Shown here: piece after piece, positions 1-8,221 of the stretch
Numbering within the stretch: position 1 is the first letter of the stretch
Layout: each line of letters begins with the position of its first letter
Assembly (NCBI GenBank): GCA_002690755.1
Contig: NZFT01000026.1
Span: forward strand, 7,691-26,001
From: Phycisphaerae bacterium
GTDB lineage: Bacteria; Planctomycetota; Phycisphaerae; Phycisphaerales; SM1A02
Reading direction: 5' to 3'
DNA length: 18,311 nucleotides
The notes under the pieces: generated by a model
Told to the model about the DNA's origin: nothing
Seen by the model: the letters and a program-made list of their open reading frames with translations, nothing else
Databases searched by the model: none
Translations under genes and position numbers: made by a program

Positions 1-2181
1 CTGACGATGCGGGTCGCGATGGCGGTGCAGCACGCCCACGAGAATCTCGTCGTGCATCGCGACATCAAGCCCGACAACGTCATGGTGACGCCCAACGGTG
101 ATCCGAAACTGCTCGACTTCGGCATCGCGAAGATCGTGAACCCGGATCTCGGGGGTCTCGGCAGTCGAGTGACCCAGGTCGGCGAGGGCGTCCTGACCCC
201 CGACTACGCTGCGCCCGAACAGTTCACCGGCGACTCGATCGGCACCCGGGCCGACGTCTATTCACTGGGCGTGGTGCTCTACGAACTCCTCACCGGCCGG
301 CTTCCCTTCGCGGACGTCGACCGTGGATACGTGAGCATCCGGGACGCCAAACTCGAGACCGAACCACTTCGCCCGAGCGAGGCCATCTCGACCGCGTCGA
401 TCGATGCGGCGGCGGCGAAACGGATCTCGACCGGCCGCAGCAGTGGAATCGATCGGATCCGGCGTCGTCTCGACGGCGACATCGACGTGATCATCCTGAA
501 GGCCCTGCGACGGGAACCGTCCCGGCGATACGGTTCACCGCGGGAATTCGTCGAAGATCTGCAACGTCATCTCGACGGACTTCCGGTGGAAGCCCGCCCC
601 GAGTCGATCGCCTACGTCACCACCCGGTTCCTCGCCCGGCACCGGGCCGGCTTCGCGGTTTCCGTGGCCTGCCTGCTCGCGATCGCGTTCGCGTCCCTCG
701 CGACCATCGCGGTACTGACCACCCGGGCGACGGAACAGCAGCTCGAGCTCACCTCCGCGAGAGCGGAGACCGAAACGGCCCGGGCCGAGGCCGCCGAACA
801 GGTTCGAACGGCGCTCGCCGACCTGGAGATCGAAGCGGCGGCCTCGGGCACCGAAAGCCTGATCCGTTCCCTGCAGGAAGCGAACCAGCTCGACACCGCC
901 AGTTCCCTCTCCGCCCTGATGCTCGATCGGCTCGAACGCGTGGAGCGGACGATCCCCGACGACGCGACGATCCGAGCCCGGAAACTCGCGCTCGAGCTGC
1001 AGCAGGCCCGGATCCAGTGGCAGCGTCGAAATCCCTCGCTCGGCGACGCGGCGGCCGCCGCGTCGATCCGATCGAAGATCGCCGAGGAACTCGAGGCCGC
1101 CCGCATCGAGCATCCGGAGTCGATCGATCTGCTCCTGGTCGCGGCGCAACTCGCGATGGAGGAGGCCGACGCGACGCCTCGAGCCGAACGCCTGCCGTAT
1201 CTCGAGGCGGCGATCGCCCTCTTCAAGCAGGCCGGTTCGATCTCCGGACAGGATTTCGGACGCCAGCTCGCGATGCTGGGAACGGATCGTGCCGACCTGC
1301 TCTTCCTCGCGGACGACCTCGAAGGGGCGCTCGAACAGTACGAGACGTCGCACGCCTTTCACGCCCGACGCGGCGAAGATGCGGATCGTGACCTCGCGAT
1401 CCTCGAGGTCCGGATGGCGGACGGACACCGGCTGCTCGGGGACCGAGCCACCGCCCGCACGCTCCTGGAGGGATCCCTCGAGCGTCGGGAACGACTCGCG
1501 GATCGCGCGGCAAGGATCGAATCCAATCGGGCGCGGCGTGATCTCGCGAAGGTCCATCTGTACCTGCAGGAACTCCTCGCGGACGACGCCCCCGCCACCG
1601 CTCGACGCCATCTCGAACAGCATCTCGAACTCACCCAGCAGGTCGCTTGGCTCGACCCCATCGATCGTCGAGGCGGCGTCTCCGACGTGATGAAGGCGAT
1701 GTCGATCTCCTCCCGTCTGGTCCGCTTCGACGGTGGCGACACCACTGCGTTCGTGGAGATGATCCGCCGGTTCCGCGACTCGATCATCGAGCCGCGATTG
1801 CGGACGCTCCCGGACGCCGACGCCCGGCGACTGGCCATTCGCGCGGATCGATATCTCGCGGAAGTCGCGATCGCCGACCTCGCGGGCGGTCTCGATTCCG
1901 ACGAGACCGGACCCTCGACCTCGGACATCCGCGATCGACTCGATCGGTCGATCGAGATCGGCCGCGCCCTGCTCGACCTGGTCACCCGCGATTCGGAAGT
2001 CACGGCGGAAGTCGGACTCTGTCTCGCCTATCGCGCGAGCATCGTCGGCCTCGACGAGGAGGCGGCCAAGGACGACCTGACGGAAGCCTCCCGACTCCTC
2101 GAATTGTCGTTGGAGCGGGGATCGGGCGGACCGCTTCAGAACAAGCTGCGCCGTCAGTTGGATTCGCTCGCGGTTTCTTGA
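1..2181 (+). CDS. Ser/Thr protein kinase, C-terminal part (5' truncated by window edge)
   Basis: This is the C-terminal part of a Hanks-type (PknB-like) Ser/Thr kinase. The frame is open from base 1, so the ATP-binding N-lobe lies outside the window. Counting from the first visible codon, the catalytic loop HRDIKPDN is at 19-26 (Asp21, Lys23, Asn26), DFG at 39-41 and APE at 71-73, so the visible part of the kinase core looks catalytically competent. One hydrophobic segment at about 216-239 is the likely membrane anchor. It is followed by a charged, probably coiled-coil stretch (about 240-275) and then about 440 residues of Ala/Leu/Arg/Glu-rich helix that resemble degenerate TPR repeats. Kinase-TM-TPR proteins are common in Planctomycetes. 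By analogy the kinase is cytoplasmic and the helical region is on the other side of the membrane; the ligand and substrate are unknown. The last 28 bp overlap the convergent gene at 2154. Confidence 0.93.
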   Translation: MTMRVAMAVQHAHENLVVHRDIKPDNVMVTPNGDPKLLDFGIAKIVNPDLGGLGSRVTQVGEGVLTPDYAAPEQFTGDSIGTRADVYSLGVVLYELLTGRLPFADVDRGYVSIRDAKLETEPLRPSEAISTASIDAAAAKRISTGRSSGIDRIRRRLDGDIDVIILKALRREPSRRYGSPREFVEDLQRHLDGLPVEARPESIAYVTTRFLARHRAGFAVSVACLLAIAFASLATIAVLTTRATEQQLELTSARAETETARAEAAEQVRTALADLEIEAAASGTESLIRSLQEANQLDTASSLSALMLDRLERVERTIPDDATIRARKLALELQQARIQWQRRNPSLGDAAAAASIRSKIAEELEAARIEHPESIDLLLVAAQLAMEEADATPRAERLPYLEAAIALFKQAGSISGQDFGRQLAMLGTDRADLLFLADDLEGALEQYETSHAFHARRGEDADRDLAILEVRMADGHRLLGDRATARTLLEGSLERRERLADRAARIESNRARRDLAKVHLYLQELLADDAPATARRHLEQHLELTQQVAWLDPIDRRGGVSDVMKAMSISSRLVRFDGGDTTAFVEMIRRFRDSIIEPRLRTLPDADARRLAIRADRYLAEVAIADLAGGLDSDETGPSTSDIRDRLDRSIEIGRALLDLVTRDSEVTAEVGLCLAYRASIVGLDEEAAKDDLTEASRLLELSLERGSGGPLQNKLRRQLDSLAVS

Positions 2182-2918
2182 GCATCGATCGCCCGACGAA
2201 GCGCCCGCTTGCCGATCGATCCGATCACCACGATCGCGATCAGCAGCACCACGACACCGGCGAGCGTCACCGACCATCCGCGTTCACGAACGACGGCGGC
2301 CAGATCCCGGGATCCATCCGCCGCGGCACCGGCCGCGAAGACCGCTGCGAGGATGGTGCGCGGGGCCATGCCGAACATGGTCCCCAGCAGATACGGGATC
2401 ACCGGCGTCCGGGCCCCCCCCAGGGCGAGATTGGACAAGGCGAAGGGACTGTTCGGACTCAGCCGGAGCAGACCGACGATGTAGGTGGATCGAATCATTC
2501 CCGCGCCGAGAATCGCGTCCCGGACCGCGGCGACCACCGGCCGTGCATCGATGATGGCCTCCACGCGTGCGCCCGAGACCAGCCGGGCCAGACCGAATCC
2601 GAGCATGGCGCCAGTGGTGATTCCAAGGATGGCGCCGAACGACCCTCCCGTCGCACCGAACGCCCAACCGGCGAGGATCGCCTGCGCGTAGGTCGGCAGG
2701 ACGCCCAGACCGGAAGTCACCGCGAAGAAGCTCGCGAAGATCGCGATCGCGGCGATGGTGCCGATGTCGGTCTCGATGGTCCGGAGAAGATCCGAGGCGT
2801 CGCCGAGTTTCGCGAGCAGGAAGAAGCCGGCGAGGGCGGGCAGGAACGTCCAGCACGCGGCGAGGATGCCGAGGCCGCGAAGGCTTCGTTTCTCGCCCGC
2901 GTCGAGCGGTCGCACCAC
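2154..2918 (-). CDS. TVP38/TMEM64 (VTT/DedA-like) family membrane protein
   Basis: A 254-residue polytopic inner-membrane protein of the VTT (SNARE-associated Golgi protein/DedA-related) superfamily, whose members are implicated in lipid scrambling or transport. Hydrophobic segments lie at about 13-36, 50-75, 78-112, 145-185 and 218-240. The Gly-rich stretch starting QAILAGWAFGATGG and the later LRLSPNSPFALSNLALGG with a following LLGTMFGMAP fit the family's conserved re-entrant-loop motifs; the Arg and Pro in LRLSP are typical. The start is GTG at 2918, with GGAG 12 nt upstream. The frame stays open further upstream, so a longer protein is not strictly excluded. It is the last gene of the minus-strand series, 70 bp after the small lipoprotein, and overlaps the kinase gene tail to tail. 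The substrate is unknown. Confidence 0.85.
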   Translation of the reverse strand: MVRPLDAGEKRSLRGLGILAACWTFLPALAGFFLLAKLGDASDLLRTIETDIGTIAAIAIFASFFAVTSGLGVLPTYAQAILAGWAFGATGGSFGAILGITTGAMLGFGLARLVSGARVEAIIDARPVVAAVRDAILGAGMIRSTYIVGLLRLSPNSPFALSNLALGGARTPVIPYLLGTMFGMAPRTILAAVFAAGAAADGSRDLAAVVRERGWSVTLAGVVVLLIAIVVIGSIGKRALRRAIDAQETASESN

Positions 2919-2988
2919 CGGCGCGGTTCGCTCCGGGGAAGCGTCCGGGGGTTGGTTCGAGGAAGTGATGCGGCGTGTCCCGGTCGGT

Positions 2989-3510
2989 TCAGTCGTCGAT
3001 GACGTTGAGGTCGACCGCGGGTGGCGAATCGAGCTCGACGACGTCCGGCTCGGCGTCGATGACCTCGACCTCGCTCACCTCGACGGTCTCCACGATCTCG
3101 AGGTCCGCCACACCGAGAATCGAGCGCATGTCCTCGAAGTAGCGGTCGGCTTCACGCCAGAGATGGGCGGGTACCGCGATCTGCCGGGCCGAGAAACCGA
3201 TGGTCGGCGGATCGGTGTTGAGGAAGGCGATCTCGAACTTCCATCGCTCCTCCTGTCGTTCGGGGTCGCTGCCGACCCGGACGAGGTCCCGACGAAGGAA
3301 TCGATGGATCTCGATGCGGCCCTCGGGGCGATCGGTCCAGACTTCGTTCTCGAAGACGAACCAGTCGTCGTACTCGGGGTTCTTCGCCACGGTCACCATC
3401 GCGTTCCAGACCTCGGGATCGCTGTAACCGGGGAACGTCGCGGTGCGACTCCCGCATCCGGCGAGTGTCAGGGCGGCGAAGAGCAACGGAAGAAAGCGGA
3501 GTGGGTGCAT
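2989..3510 (-). CDS. Small lipoprotein of unknown function with acidic C-terminal tail
   Basis: A 173-residue predicted lipoprotein. The N-terminus (MHPLRFLPLLFAALTLAGC) is a short signal peptide with lipobox LAGC; Cys19 would be lipidated after signal peptidase II cleavage. I chose the ATG at 3510 over an in-frame ATG at 3561 because it puts the signal peptide at the N-terminus and has GAAGGA 11 nt upstream. The 3561 ATG would overlap the acyP stop as ATGA but adds 17 non-signal residues. The mature protein has a compact Trp/Phe-rich region (about 25-130). It ends in a strongly acidic, valine-alternating tail (about 134-173) that includes VETVEVSEVEVIDAEPDVVE. I recognise no family. Location is periplasmic, in the inner or outer membrane leaflet. 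It lies between acyP and the VTT protein. Confidence 0.75.
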   Translation of the reverse strand: MHPLRFLPLLFAALTLAGCGSRTATFPGYSDPEVWNAMVTVAKNPEYDDWFVFENEVWTDRPEGRIEIHRFLRRDLVRVGSDPERQEERWKFEIAFLNTDPPTIGFSARQIAVPAHLWREADRYFEDMRSILGVADLEIVETVEVSEVEVIDAEPDVVELDSPPAVDLNVIDD

Positions 3511-3557
3511 GTCGGCAAGGATCCTTCGAGGGCCGGGAAGGGTGGCCCCGCACGTCC

Positions 3558-3890
3558 TCATCGGTCCGGAAGCGGGTTGAACTTGATGCGGAAGCCCTTG
3601 AGGAGGCCCGAATCACCGCCGTTCACGGCCTCGGGAGGGATGATTTCGCGGTGCACCCCGTCAAGATCCGGCTCGCGGCGATCCTGGATCGTCTCGATCA
3701 GGGCGTCGAGATCCCCGGAAACACCCTCCACGAGCATGCAGACCGTTCCATCGGGCTCGTTCCGGACCCAGCCCGCGATCGGCCGCCCGACGGCGACCTC
3801 GGACACCAGGGCCCGAAAGCCCACCCCCTGAACACGGCCGAGAAAGATCACCCGCTCCCGCCGGTGTTCCGCCTGCGGCGGATCACTCAC
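3558..3890 (-). CDS. acyP: Acylphosphatase
   Basis: A 110-residue acylphosphatase (EC 3.6.1.7), a small cytoplasmic enzyme that hydrolyses carboxyl-phosphate bonds such as those of acetyl phosphate or 1,3-bisphosphoglycerate. The signature GRVQGVGFR is at 18-26, giving catalytic Arg26. GWVRN at 40-44 supplies the second catalytic residue, Asn44. The DG-V--EG segment typical of the family follows. Length is close to the usual 90-100 residues, with about 10 extra at each end. The start is GTG at 3890, whose sequence GTGA overlaps the yebC stop; GGAAGAGG lies 7 nt upstream inside yebC, so translation is probably coupled. Acylphosphatase has no obvious functional link to YebC; the pairing may only reflect operon packing. 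Confidence 0.95.
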   Translation of the reverse strand: MSDPPQAEHRRERVIFLGRVQGVGFRALVSEVAVGRPIAGWVRNEPDGTVCMLVEGVSGDLDALIETIQDRREPDLDGVHREIIPPEAVNGGDSGLLKGFRIKFNPLPDR

Positions 3891-4624
3891 GCGTAGGCCT
3901 CTTCCGGAATCTCGGCATTGTGATGCACCTGCTGGACGTCGTCCTGGTCCTCGAGGGTGTCGATCAGCCGGAGAAACTTCTTCGCCGCCGACACGTCGAG
4001 CTTCACGGTGGTGCCCGGGGTGTAGGTCAGCTCCGCCTGTTCGATCTCGAATCCCGCCGCGACCAGCGCGTCCTTCACGCCGATGAAGTCCGTCGGCTCG
4101 GTGGAGACGGTCACCAGCCCGTCCTCGTTCGCGACGTCCTTCGCACCGGCCTCGAGCGCCGCTTCGATCACCTCGTCCTCGTCCGCCTTCGATGCGTCGA
4201 GGTGGATGACCCCTTCATGGGTGAATCCGAACGCGACCGAGTTCTGCGTCCCGAGGTTGCCGCCTCCCTTGTCGAAGATCGAACGGATCTCCGGAGCCGT
4301 CTTGTTCGCGTTGCTCTGGAGACAGTCCGCGAGAATCGCGACGCCGCCGGGTCCGTAGCCCTCGTATCGCGCCGGCTCGTAGGTCTCTCCTTCGATCTCG
4401 CCGGTGCCCTTCTTGATCGCCTTTTCGATCGTGTCCTTGGGCATGTTCACGGCCTTCGCATCATCGATGGCATAGCGAAGGGTGGTGTTGAACTTCGGGT
4501 CGCCGCCGCCGTCGCGAGCGGCGACGATGATCGCGCGACTGCAGTTGCTCCACTGCTTGCTCCGCTTCGAGTCGACGCGGGCCTTGCGATGCTTGATGTT
4601 GGCCCATTTGCTGTGACCGGCCAT
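3887..4624 (-). CDS. yebC: YebC/PmpR (TACO1-like) family protein
   Basis: A 245-residue member of the YebC/PmpR/TACO1 family, first described as transcriptional regulators and more recently linked to translation and ribosome-stalling relief. The diagnostic N-terminus MAGHSKWANIKHRK is intact. It is followed by the family's conserved NMPKDTIEKAIKKGTG and YEGYGPGGVA motifs and the SVAFGF segment. Length matches the usual 240-250. An in-frame ATG at 4693 would add 23 residues not found in the family, so I place the start at 4624. The gene starts 75 bp after the TPR lipoprotein and overlaps acyP by 3 bp. Its position downstream of nusA-infB-rbfA fits a role in gene expression, but the exact role here cannot be read from sequence. 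Confidence 0.96.
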   Translation of the reverse strand: MAGHSKWANIKHRKARVDSKRSKQWSNCSRAIIVAARDGGGDPKFNTTLRYAIDDAKAVNMPKDTIEKAIKKGTGEIEGETYEPARYEGYGPGGVAILADCLQSNANKTAPEIRSIFDKGGGNLGTQNSVAFGFTHEGVIHLDASKADEDEVIEAALEAGAKDVANEDGLVTVSTEPTDFIGVKDALVAAGFEIEQAELTYTPGTTVKLDVSAAKKFLRLIDTLEDQDDVQQVHHNAEIPEEAYA

Positions 4625-4699
4625 CTGTATGTTCCGTGGGGTGCTGTCGGGTTTGCGTGTCCGAACCGACGGGACGATCCCGCGGCCCGCCATTGTGAT

Positions 4700-7600
4700 T
4701 CATTCCGAGGCCGGCTGCACGCCCTCGCCCGCTTCCGACCAGGTCGGGGTGACCGGGGGGGAGCGATCCTCCGCGATCGCCGAGAGGCGAGCTTCGGCCG
4801 CCCGCTCCCAGCGACCGTCGATCCGGTCGTGCATCGACCGCGGGTCGGCCAGCACCCGGCCCCAGACCGCACGCTGGAAGTCCGCGAACGCGGCCAGTCG
4901 GCGTGCGAGGGATTCGTTCCTCAGCGTCGCTTCCGTGATCCGACTCCAGGCGGCGACCGCATCGGTCCTGCGACCGGCCCGCCAGGAGGCGTCACCGTAG
5001 TGCAGCAGCACCTCCGCGGAGAGCGGTCGACCGGCGGCGGATCTCGCCCGGAGCGAACGGCCGACGAGCGCCAGCCCGCCGCCGGGGTCCGCGGCGTCGT
5101 TCCGGCCCTGCAGGTACCGGCACCATCCGAGGGAATCGAGCACGCTCGGATTGGTGGCATCCATTTCGTACGCGCGATCGAGCATCATCGACGCACGTTC
5201 TCGATCGGCCTCGCTTCCCTCGAGGAGCGCGAATCCCAGATTGTTGAACGTCGCCGCGTCGACCTCGGGATCGGCGACCGCCTCTTCAAGCAGCGAGATC
5301 GCCAGTTCGGCCCGGTCGAGCAGCGAGGCATCTCCGGAAACCGCGGCGAGGATCTCCCACGTCGTCCCCCCCACCTCGTAGATCGCCGCCCAGTCGAGCC
5401 CGGCGTCGGTTCCGTCCTCGAGCATCGAGACCACGAGTTCCGACGATCCACCCGCGGCCATCGCGACCGCGACCGCGGTTCGCGGCAGGCCACCACCGGA
5501 CTCGGTGCCCGCATCGGGCGATCGCAAGGCGAACCGCAGCAGATCCGCGGCCGCCGTCGGATCGACGTCGAAGCGCGAGCGTCCCACGGCGCTCCATTCC
5601 CGGTCGAGAAACGTGGCGGCGGCGGCGGGTCGAAGGTCTTCGAAGATCTCCCACCGCGCTTCGCCATCCCGGGTGCGAACCACCGCGGCGGCGACGTCCA
5701 CGTCGACCGGCGTGTTCGTCGCGCGGTACCAGTTCGTCACACGGTCCACGATCCGTCTGCCCCGCTGATCGGGCAGCGTCGCCGCCACCATCGCGAGTCG
5801 GCGTCGTTGACGTGGCGCGAGCACGGACGGATCCAGATCCGAAACGACGGGCAGCAGTCGATCGGTCGCGGCCGAATCCTCCATTCCAATCGCCCGCTCC
5901 AACGCGTCGATGTCGCGCGAAACGGTCATCGGACGGTGACCCAGACGAATCCCTGCGAGCCGATCACGTTCCGCGTCCTTCTCGGGGCGATCCGCAAGCA
6001 GCAACTCGAGACGCCTTCGCGGATGACCGGACAGGGCCCCCGCGGACTCGATCCGGAGCGCTTCCAGAAGCCCGGCCCGATTCTCGTCCGACTGTCGCAG
6101 GGCGAATACGGCGTCCTGAAGCACGGGATCCGCCGGATGCCGATCGAGCAGCGATTCGAGTCGGCGCCGACCATTGGCGATGCGACCGGTCGCCTGCCAC
6201 ACGCCGACGAGTCTCACCAGGACCTCCTCCCGCGCCTCCGGATTCTCGAGCATGCCGTCGAGCAGACGCGAAGCCGTCGAAAGGTCACCGGACGCGATCG
6301 CCCGGTCGGCTTCGACGAGCGGCCGGAACGCCGGCTCCTCGGCCACCATCCCGACCACGATTCCGATCTCGGAATCCATTTCGACCTCACCCCCGAGCCG
6401 ACGCACCGCACGAGCAAGCCCGATCCGCGTCGACCACCGTCGATCTCCCAGCCGAATCGCCCGAGCGTACGCCGCCGCCGTGTCGAGCTCCCGGCCTCGG
6501 AATCGAGCCGCGGCGGCACCGAAGGCGGCCCAGCATTCGCCGGCGCTCGGCGCGGTCACGACGAGATTCGTCGCACCGGCGAGGGCGAGCTCGGGTTCAC
6601 CCGCGACCAGCAATCCTTCGATCCGGGCCGCCTCGACGGATGCGTCGAACGGTGCATCCGGAACCGCCAGCACGCCCGCGGGATCGGAGACGTCTGCGGC
6701 GAGCCGGATCCGCACCACGCGTCGGACCGGATCGTCGATCGACGCTCCGGCGGCGGCCAGTGCATCCGCGGCGAGGCCGGGTCTTTCGTACCGACGCAGC
6801 AGTTCAGCGCGAATCAGCGAAGTGTCCGTCGCACTCTCGACCAGTCGCTCGTCCAGCAGGGCGTCCAACAGGGTCTGATCACGCCAGGGCGCGGAGATCA
6901 GTCGATCGACCGCGGCGTCCAGCAATTCGGTCGAATCCACCACCCCCGACGCCATCACGACTCCGGATCTCGGTCCCCCGGGAATCGCGGCGTCGACGAG
7001 TGCGACTCGAAGCTCGGCCGGTACCGCGGCCGCATCCATCCGACCGATGATCTCCGCGGCACGCTTCGGATCGAGGGAGACCAGGAGGGTCGACGCCGCG
7101 AGATCGTCCGGAGTCGCGAGAATCCGTTCCACCAGCGCCTCCCGGAGTTCCGGGAGCGCCACGCCGCCGTCACGGAGCAACGTGAACATCTCACGATCGA
7201 CCCCCGTCGGCACGACATTCGATTCCAGAAGCATCTCCTGCATCGTCGCGTCGCGTCCAAGCGATGCCGACGACCAGATCAGCCGCGGGCGCAGCACCGC
7301 GGGATCGATCCCACCCTGCAGCGCCGCCGATCGCCAGCGTTCGTCCGCGAGAATCGGACGACCACGCTTCGCGGCGTCGTCGCCCGCCAGCAGCAGGTAC
7401 TCCGCCCTGACCGCCGCCGGGAGATCACCGAGCAATCTTCCGTCGTCCTCCACCAGCACCGCCTCGCGAAGTTCCGAAGCGGCATCCGCCCCCTCGCTCG
7501 CCTCGATCGCACGCATGAGGTCCCGTACCGCGTCCGCCGCGATCCAGGGTCTCCGATCGACTTCGCGGAGATACCGGGCGGCGACCACCGCCAGCGCCTC

Positions 7601-8221
7601 CTCGGAGCGGCGACGACGGGCCAGTTCACGACCGAGGGATCGAAGATCACGATCGTTCGCGGATCCCCGAGCCGCGAGTCTTCGACGGATCGCCAGCGCG
7701 TCCGCGGCGTTTCCAATCTCGTCGAACGCGATCGCGAGCACTCGCAAGGCGGTGTCACCAGCCCCGTCTCGGACCGCTGATTCAAGCGGTTGAATCGCAT
7801 CCCCCGGACGCCCCGCCGCGAGCAGCAGTCGCCCGCGGACGTACCCGCGGATCGCGCGGGTCGAAACCGGACCCGATTCCGCCTCGGGCGGGTCGAGGCG
7901 GATGATCGCCGGATCGAAATGAGCCTCCGCGATCGACCGGACCGTCCGTCCCGCGACGAAGGTCGTCGCCTCCTCCGCGGCGAGCATCGGTGGCGGTGGC
8001 AGGACTCGGACGACCTTGGGGGGTCGCTCGATCTCCTCGATGGCGGCGGCTCGAAGTCGGGATCGGCGATCGACGTGCTCGATCGAGATCGTCTCACCGG
8101 AGCGAGGCGCCTGCGAGGACGTGATGCATCCGCTGGCGGCAAGGCACCCGAGTCCAAGCAGGAGGACTCGTGGGATGGTGTGGATCCGGCAGATCGGTTC
8201 GAGCCAGCCCGGCCCGAACAT
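4700..8221 (-). CDS. Large TPR-like repeat lipoprotein
   Basis: A 1173-residue predicted exported protein. The N-terminus has a hydrophobic stretch (about 19-31) ending in LAASGC, so Cys32 is a plausible lipidation site, although the lipobox is not a strong one. Almost all of the rest is Ala/Leu/Arg/Asp/Glu-rich helix with the 30-40 residue rhythm of degenerate TPR or HEAT-like repeats. The clearest TPR-like pair is near the C-terminus (about 985-1045), around FNNLGFALLEGS and LDSLGWCRYLQGRNDAA. A Pro-rich segment (about 65-77) separates the anchor from the repeats. The start is ATG at 8221, overlapping the stop of the upstream gene as TGATG; a TTG one codon earlier is less likely. I recognise no enzyme domain. 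It may be a periplasmic scaffold, but that is inference. Confidence 0.85.
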   Translation of the reverse strand: MFGPGWLEPICRIHTIPRVLLLGLGCLAASGCITSSQAPRSGETISIEHVDRRSRLRAAAIEEIERPPKVVRVLPPPPMLAAEEATTFVAGRTVRSIAEAHFDPAIIRLDPPEAESGPVSTRAIRGYVRGRLLLAAGRPGDAIQPLESAVRDGAGDTALRVLAIAFDEIGNAADALAIRRRLAARGSANDRDLRSLGRELARRRRSEEALAVVAARYLREVDRRPWIAADAVRDLMRAIEASEGADAASELREAVLVEDDGRLLGDLPAAVRAEYLLLAGDDAAKRGRPILADERWRSAALQGGIDPAVLRPRLIWSSASLGRDATMQEMLLESNVVPTGVDREMFTLLRDGGVALPELREALVERILATPDDLAASTLLVSLDPKRAAEIIGRMDAAAVPAELRVALVDAAIPGGPRSGVVMASGVVDSTELLDAAVDRLISAPWRDQTLLDALLDERLVESATDTSLIRAELLRRYERPGLAADALAAAGASIDDPVRRVVRIRLAADVSDPAGVLAVPDAPFDASVEAARIEGLLVAGEPELALAGATNLVVTAPSAGECWAAFGAAAARFRGRELDTAAAYARAIRLGDRRWSTRIGLARAVRRLGGEVEMDSEIGIVVGMVAEEPAFRPLVEADRAIASGDLSTASRLLDGMLENPEAREEVLVRLVGVWQATGRIANGRRRLESLLDRHPADPVLQDAVFALRQSDENRAGLLEALRIESAGALSGHPRRRLELLLADRPEKDAERDRLAGIRLGHRPMTVSRDIDALERAIGMEDSAATDRLLPVVSDLDPSVLAPRQRRRLAMVAATLPDQRGRRIVDRVTNWYRATNTPVDVDVAAAVVRTRDGEARWEIFEDLRPAAAATFLDREWSAVGRSRFDVDPTAAADLLRFALRSPDAGTESGGGLPRTAVAVAMAAGGSSELVVSMLEDGTDAGLDWAAIYEVGGTTWEILAAVSGDASLLDRAELAISLLEEAVADPEVDAATFNNLGFALLEGSEADRERASMMLDRAYEMDATNPSVLDSLGWCRYLQGRNDAADPGGGLALVGRSLRARSAAGRPLSAEVLLHYGDASWRAGRRTDAVAAWSRITEATLRNESLARRLAAFADFQRAVWGRVLADPRSMHDRIDGRWERAAEARLSAIAEDRSPPVTPTWSEAGEGVQPASE

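Noticed and set aside
2414-2421. Run of eight C in the VTT gene as a possible frameshift or phase-variation tract
   Set aside because: The reading frame is intact and family motifs continue on both sides. Such a run is unremarkable at this GC content.
4625-4693. Longer yebC starting at an in-frame ATG at 4693
   Set aside because: The YebC family begins at MAGHSKW. The extra 23 residues are not family-like.
3920-7780. A 1286-codon open frame on the plus strand opposite yebC and the TPR lipoprotein
   Set aside because: It is the antisense shadow of GC-rich genes: Arg/His/Pro-rich, with no domain or signal, and it crosses the boundary between two well-supported minus-strand genes.
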